This document shows positions 6,041 to 9,428 of a DNA stretch of 9,428 nucleotides, piece after piece; within the stretch, counting starts at the first letter, position 1, and the number at the start of each line of letters is the position of its first letter. A program made the position numbers and the translations under genes. Under the pieces are notes generated by a model. It was not told where the DNA came from and made no database searches. It saw only the letters and a program-made list of their open reading frames with translations. The stretch is from Planctomycetota bacterium (GTDB taxonomy: Bacteria; Planctomycetota; Phycisphaerae; Sedimentisphaerales; Anaerobacaceae), in assembly GCA_020344865.1 (NCBI GenBank), contig CP070830.1, positions 872,643-882,070 of the forward strand, in the 5' to 3' direction.

Positions 6041-7207
6041 ATGAGACTGACCCGCATAAACGCCTTGGTCGTCCTCGCAGCCGTTATTGTACCGGCCGTT
6101 AATGGCTGTAGCCTACACCGAAATCCCGTCCCGCTCTCACGAATAACCGATGCCGAAATACCCGGCATGCCCCACATTCGAGCCTGGGATATCGGCTACC
6201 AGCCCAGCTTCACACCGCAGAACCTTCATTGTTCAGACTGCAGCTTTCTCGCTATCTCAGGAGGAGGAGTCAACGGAACATTTGGTGCGGGTTTCCTCTG
6301 CGGATGGACAGAGGCAGGCAACAGACCGAAGTTCAAGCTCGTAACAGGCATCAGTACCGGCGCACTAATTGCGCCCTTTGTCTTTATTGGCCCGGAATAC
6401 GACCAGACATTGAAGCTCCTCTCAACCGCCGTTGCCACAAAGGACGTATTGAGTGTCCAAGGTATCTTGGGCCTCTTCCCCTGGCCATGGGCTGAGTCAT
6501 TTGCAGAGGCCGCGCCTTCAGAGCGACTCATCGAGCAGTATGTAGACGAGCATCTGCTAAAGGCCATCGCCGCGGAACACGCCGCCGGCAGACGCCTCTA
6601 CATAGGTACTACCAATCTCGATGCCGAGCGTTTTGTCGCCTGGGATATGGGAGCCATCGCTGCCAGCGGCCATCCCGATGCCCTCAACATATTCCGCAAA
6701 GTCATGCTCGCCTCCGGTTCTATTCCCGGTGCCTTCCCGCCCGTTTATTTCGATGTTGAAATCGATGGAAAGACCTACGACGAGATGCACGTCGATGGCG
6801 GTGCAATGACACAGGTATTCGGCTACGGCTCACTACCCGTCTCCGATGAGCTTATGGCCCAAATGTTGACCTCGGAAAACGCCTACACCCTCTACGCCAT
6901 AGCAAACGGCAAACTCGCCACCAGGCCCAGACAGGTCCCACGCAATACACTAAAAATCATCAGACGTTCCTTTTCCACCCTCATGAAGACCCACTCCTGG
7001 GGCGACCTTTACCGCCTCTACAGCGTCGCCGAACGCGACAACGTCGATTTCAATTATGTAAGCATCCCCGATGATTACCTCGTCGCTGGCGAGCAGAACC
7101 TCGGCCCCGATGAATTAAATCGCCTCTTCAACGTCGGTTTCGAGATGGGAAAGGCCGGCCAATGGCAAAAAGGCCCCCCCGAACTGTCCGTCATCAACCA
7201 CCACTAA
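6041..7207 (+). CDS. Patatin-like phospholipase, predicted lipoprotein
   Basis: 388 residues. The N-terminus is a signal with a lipobox-like VNGC (C23), so the protein is probably lipidated at the membrane; N at -2 is unusual. The patatin fold is well marked: oxyanion hole SGGGVNGTFGAG (73-84), nucleophile elbow GISTG with S105 (103-107) and the dyad aspartate in VDGGAM (D252). A central IGTTNLDAERFVAWDMG (188-204) and the LASGSIPGAFPP block (223-234) are also family features. Patatins cleave acyl esters of phospholipids or other lipids; the substrate is unknown. Unlike outer-membrane PlpD-type proteins there is no C-terminal beta barrel. No Shine-Dalgarno precedes the ATG, only an A-rich leader; no better in-frame start was seen. 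Convergent with the next gene, 23 bp apart, with no obvious terminator. Confidence 0.9.
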   Translation: MRLTRINALVVLAAVIVPAVNGCSLHRNPVPLSRITDAEIPGMPHIRAWDIGYQPSFTPQNLHCSDCSFLAISGGGVNGTFGAGFLCGWTEAGNRPKFKLVTGISTGALIAPFVFIGPEYDQTLKLLSTAVATKDVLSVQGILGLFPWPWAESFAEAAPSERLIEQYVDEHLLKAIAAEHAAGRRLYIGTTNLDAERFVAWDMGAIAASGHPDALNIFRKVMLASGSIPGAFPPVYFDVEIDGKTYDEMHVDGGAMTQVFGYGSLPVSDELMAQMLTSENAYTLYAIANGKLATRPRQVPRNTLKIIRRSFSTLMKTHSWGDLYRLYSVAERDNVDFNYVSIPDDYLVAGEQNLGPDELNRLFNVGFEMGKAGQWQKGPPELSVINHH

Positions 7208-7230
7208 TAACGGTCATCCCGTACTCGACC

Positions 7231-7929
7231 CTATAGATTGAAAAGCCCCTCAAAATCTCCCATACCCTCAACTTCCCCCGCCCGGCCTTCCCATGTATAA
7301 ACATAGAACTTCCGCTCGTCAGTAGTGATAACTACATCACCGATGACCTCATCGTCCAGGCCCAACCACCCCCTCGCGTACGCATCCCCCACAACACTCC
7401 GAACACGTCCCGTATCCTTGTTCGTCTCAAGTATCACGAACTTACCTTTCGCTATGAAGAAAAGCTTCGACGGGTTCTCCCCTTCTTCATCCTCATAGAC
7501 CTCCTCCGGGTCGACCATTCCCTCAAATCTGCAGTTCATCACCTGAAAGTCCACTTTCTTATTAATAAAAAATTCCCCTCCCCACATACCCTGCACCGTC
7601 CCATCGGTAAGTATCATCAACCCTATCTCTCCCCTCTGGTTGCCGTCCTGCACCGGCCGGGCCTGAATTTCCAGCGGCTTCGATAGTTGCGGCTGCTCCT
7701 CGGTAGGACCCCCTAAAGGCCCCTCACGCAATCTAACCTGTATCTTGTGCCACTGACGCCACGGCGGTGTAATATCCGACTTGCCCTTGCCTATTTCATA
7801 CACCGGCCCATGCATCCGCATATAGAACACTACCATACCTACCACCACCACCACAATCAACAGCCCAACCACAAGCGCATACCCGCCCGGATTCCCTTTC
7901 AACCGACTTCGAAATTGCACGCCTTCCAT
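7231..7929 (-). CDS. Single-pass membrane protein of unknown function
   Basis: 232 residues; the ATG at 7929 has AAGGGAG (7938-7944) 8 nt upstream. About 15 basic and Gly-rich residues precede a very hydrophobic helix (about 16-37, with a run of five Val), then an exported-looking domain rich in beta strand and acidic residues (YEDEEGE near 145). A single Cys lies at 133. I recognise no family or catalytic motif. Repeated phrases such as LMILTDGTVQGMWGGEF and KGKFVILETN suggest a beta-sandwich that may bind a ligand, but this is guesswork. It lies 125 bp downstream of the lipid kinase on the same strand and could be co-transcribed; no strong promoter is seen in the gap. Confidence 0.75.
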   Translation of the reverse strand: MEGVQFRSRLKGNPGGYALVVGLLIVVVVVGMVVFYMRMHGPVYEIGKGKSDITPPWRQWHKIQVRLREGPLGGPTEEQPQLSKPLEIQARPVQDGNQRGEIGLMILTDGTVQGMWGGEFFINKKVDFQVMNCRFEGMVDPEEVYEDEEGENPSKLFFIAKGKFVILETNKDTGRVRSVVGDAYARGWLGLDDEVIGDVVITTDERKFYVYTWEGRAGEVEGMGDFEGLFNL

Positions 7930-8054
7930 AACAATATCTCCCTTAAATCACATTTCCCGTACACACGCCTTGATAATAACTTTCAAACCTCTTGCCCAAT
8001 CAATCTACCAAATCCCACTCGAAGCCGCAACCCTCAACTATCGCTTATCATTCA

Positions 8055-8945
8055 TCACTCACCACTTATCATCTTTGTGCCAACACAGAACTCCAACTGT
8101 TTATTCAATACTTTCACATCCAATTCATTCAAACGCCCTTCGGCAAGTTCTCCGTCAAAATGAACAGAAAACGCCGTCTCTGAACGGATGCTCAGCCAAT
8201 CCGTTCTGAAAGTCTTGGCTTCTTTCAAAAACGCATGCGTTCCTTTAATGGCCCTCGGTATACTTAATACCCCTTTTGCCCTCCCGATTTTCCCAATTAC
8301 GCACACATCCAAAAGACCATCATCTATCTCCGCCCCCGGCGTAAGAGCGAAAAACCCCCCGTGATACCTCCCGTTACCTGCCGCTATCCCTAAAACTTTG
8401 CCCGAAAACCTGAAATCTCTCGCCTCTACTTCTACATCGAAGGCCCGACATTCGAAAAGAGCCGCCAGCACACCGGCTAAGTAACCCGGCCGGCCCGTAA
8501 TCTTTCTCAGTCCGTCACATATCCGAACCGCGCCGGCCGCCGCCCCAATACCCATATTATTCACAAAATACCTGCCATTCGCAAAGCCGACATCCACCAA
8601 CCTACTATGGCCGCCTTTCATCGCGGAGATTCCGTCCTCAACACTCCTAATCCCCAACATCTTCGCAAAATCATTCCCCCTCCCCGCCGGGATGATACCT
8701 AACGCAATCCCTTTCGCCTCCACCCCGTTTGCCACTTCATTTATCGTCCCGTCGCCCCCCACAACAAAAATCTTCTCCACCTCCTCTTCCCGCGCCCTCT
8801 TCGCCAACTCACCCGAATGTTCCTCCCCCGTCATTACAAAATCATATTCAATCCCCCAATCTTCAATCCTATTCTTCACCTCCTCCCAGACCTTAACCCC
8901 CTTCGCACTGTACTTATTAACGATTATCCTTACCACTACCGCCAT
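8055..8945 (-). CDS. Diacylglycerol/lipid kinase, YegS-DgkB type
   Basis: 296 residues with the DAGK catalytic domain at the N-terminus. Signatures: IVNKYSAKG (8-16), VVGGDGTINEVANG (61-74, nucleotide binding), IPAGRGNDFAK (85-95; most relatives have GTGND), NNMGIGAAAG (129-138), IAAGNGRYHGGFFALTPGA (187-205), DDGLLDV (208-214) and FDGE (263-266), whose Asp and Glu correspond to the catalytic base region in DgkB. The usual length is about 290-300. The enzyme phosphorylates diacylglycerol or a related lipid with ATP on the cytoplasmic membrane face. The start is uncertain: GAGGAG abuts the ATG at 8945 directly, whereas a GTG at 8936 lies 9 nt from it and still gives a full domain (VVRIIVNKYSAKG). 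The protein may therefore be 293 residues. Confidence 0.92.
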   Translation of the reverse strand: MAVVVRIIVNKYSAKGVKVWEEVKNRIEDWGIEYDFVMTGEEHSGELAKRAREEEVEKIFVVGGDGTINEVANGVEAKGIALGIIPAGRGNDFAKMLGIRSVEDGISAMKGGHSRLVDVGFANGRYFVNNMGIGAAAGAVRICDGLRKITGRPGYLAGVLAALFECRAFDVEVEARDFRFSGKVLGIAAGNGRYHGGFFALTPGAEIDDGLLDVCVIGKIGRAKGVLSIPRAIKGTHAFLKEAKTFRTDWLSIRSETAFSVHFDGELAEGRLNELDVKVLNKQLEFCVGTKMISGE

Positions 8946-8969
8946 CTCCTCGAAGCGCAGCGAAGTTTA

Positions 8970-9013
8970 CCCGCCGTCCGTCTGGCGGGCTTGTCCGCCA
9001 TCCGTGTGGCGGA
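8970..9013. repeat. Tandem pair of related GC-rich hairpins
   Basis: Two 20-bp units separated by four bases. The first (8970-8989) has arms CCCGCC/GGCGGG around GTCCGTCT; the second (8994-9013) has arms TCCGCC/GGCGGA around ATCCGTGT. Loops match at six of eight positions. They lie in the leader of the lipid kinase gene. Similar short GC hairpins are scattered between genes in many uncultured bacteria, so a dispersed repeat is likely. Confidence 0.7.
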
Positions 9014-9064
9014 ACCCCAGACTCCGAACTGGGCCCAGAATTACTTCAGGTCTCTGTCTCTTCG

Positions 9065-9211
9065 CTAAAGTCCTTCCAATCCGTATTGAAGTGGCCAACC
9101 AATCTCACCTTCCACTGCAAGGTCGACTATATTAACTGCTCTATCTTTATTGATATCTGTCGTTTTAGGGGGTCTATATTTCCCACCGCTCTTGGCCTTC
9201 TCTTTTCCTCG
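9065..9211 (-). pseudogene. Possible decayed dockerin-like fragment
   Basis: An open stretch of 48 codons ending at TAG (9065-9067) and preceded by TGA, with no usable ATG and no Shine-Dalgarno. It includes DINKDRAVNIVDLAV (from 9157 down), which carries every ligand position of a dockerin type I calcium loop: D1, N3, D5 and D12. Planctomycete secreted proteins often end in such a repeat followed by a hydrophobic tail; here the tail is lost (EGEIGWPLQYGL). It is best read as the remains of a gene end, or as chance similarity. It sits between the pilus ATPase and the lipid kinase. Confidence 0.3.
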
Positions 9212-9230
9212 TCACCTCACTTGGAAAACC

Positions 9231-9428
9231 TTACCCACCATAATTAACTAAAACACTCTTAGCTACGTCTTCGCTTACTACATTCTCTTCAACAAGTCTG
9301 TCTACTGACTGCTTCATTGTCATCATCCCGTACCTTGCACCTGTTGTTAACACATTTCTCAAAAAATAAGTGCCTCTGCTCCTTATAATATTCCTGGCTG
9401 CATCTGTGACAACTAATACTTCACACGC
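9231..9428 (-). CDS. pilT: PilT-like type IV pilus retraction ATPase, C-terminal end (5' part outside window)
   Basis: 65 residues to TAA at 9231-9233, open at the right edge. The sequence reads EVLVVTDAARNIIRSRG, then VLTTGARYGMMTMKQSVDRLV and a tail ENVVSEDVAKSV. This matches the end of PilT, where EVL-x-VTPAIRNLIREGK is followed by QTGAKFGMQTMDQSL. PilT is a cytoplasmic hexameric ATPase that drives pilus disassembly and twitching; its Walker motifs would lie off-window. PilU or another GspE-like ATPase remains possible, but the GMMTMKQS element favours PilT. Base composition is visibly more A/T-rich than the lipid kinase next to it. The gene is upstream of the kinase on the same strand, 285 bp away. 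Confidence 0.82.
   Translation of the reverse strand, partial: ACEVLVVTDAARNIIRSRGTYFLRNVLTTGARYGMMTMKQSVDRLVEENVVSEDVAKSVLVNYGG

Noticed and set aside
7850..7885. Prepilin-like N-terminus in the 232-residue protein (GGYALVV...)
   Set aside because: The helix lacks Glu at position +5 and the leader is not typical; an ordinary signal anchor explains it.
8692..9135. 147-codon + frame opposite the start of the lipid kinase
   Set aside because: Covers the kinase's GGDGT and GRGND motifs in antisense, and its end runs through the GC hairpins; no ribosome site or family.
9178..9216. 13-codon GTG ORF after the pilT stop
   Set aside because: Short, charged, no proper Shine-Dalgarno spacing and no neighbours to support it.

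Overview
The window looks like a chromosomal segment from a planctomycete, most likely the Phycisphaerae/Sedimentisphaerales side. This is inferred from gene content: a protein with a GEVED domain plus GLUG repeats, a short PEP-CTERM surface protein, a membrane-anchored multi-CxxC protein of a sort common there, and a dockerin-like remnant. No rRNA or tRNA is present to confirm it. The + strand is C-rich and G-poor in almost every gene whatever its direction, so the two strands differ strongly in composition.

Layout, left to right. 1-1414 (-): 5' part of a secreted GEVED/GLUG-repeat protein that runs off the left edge. 1694-2971 (-): an AraC-family regulator with a PocR-type sensory domain. 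3131-4195 (+): a membrane-anchored M28 metallopeptidase, divergent from the regulator. The 160-bp gap between them holds two good back-to-back sigma70-type promoters and a 27-bp-spaced direct repeat that looks like an AraC-type operator. 4227-4799 (-): a PEP-CTERM protein with a consensus promoter and a leader of about 190 nt containing a long-range stem. 5332-5811 (+): a small membrane-anchored protein with four Cys pairs, preceded by a possible 8-codon leader ORF inside a nested hairpin. 6041-7207 (+): a patatin-like phospholipase lipoprotein. 7231-7929 (-): a membrane-anchored protein of unknown function. 8055-8945 (-): a YegS/DgkB-type lipid kinase. 9065-9211 (-): a decayed dockerin-like stretch. 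9231-9428 (-): C-terminal end of a PilT-like pilus ATPase that runs off the right edge.

Most genes concern the cell envelope: secreted surface proteins, an anchored exopeptidase, two lipid-active enzymes and a type IV pilus motor. No single pathway or defence system joins them. The best-supported regulatory unit is the divergent regulator/peptidase pair. The most interesting non-coding signals are the operator repeat, the PEP-CTERM leader RNA and the minigene hairpin. All promoter, operator and RNA calls were made by eye and are untested.
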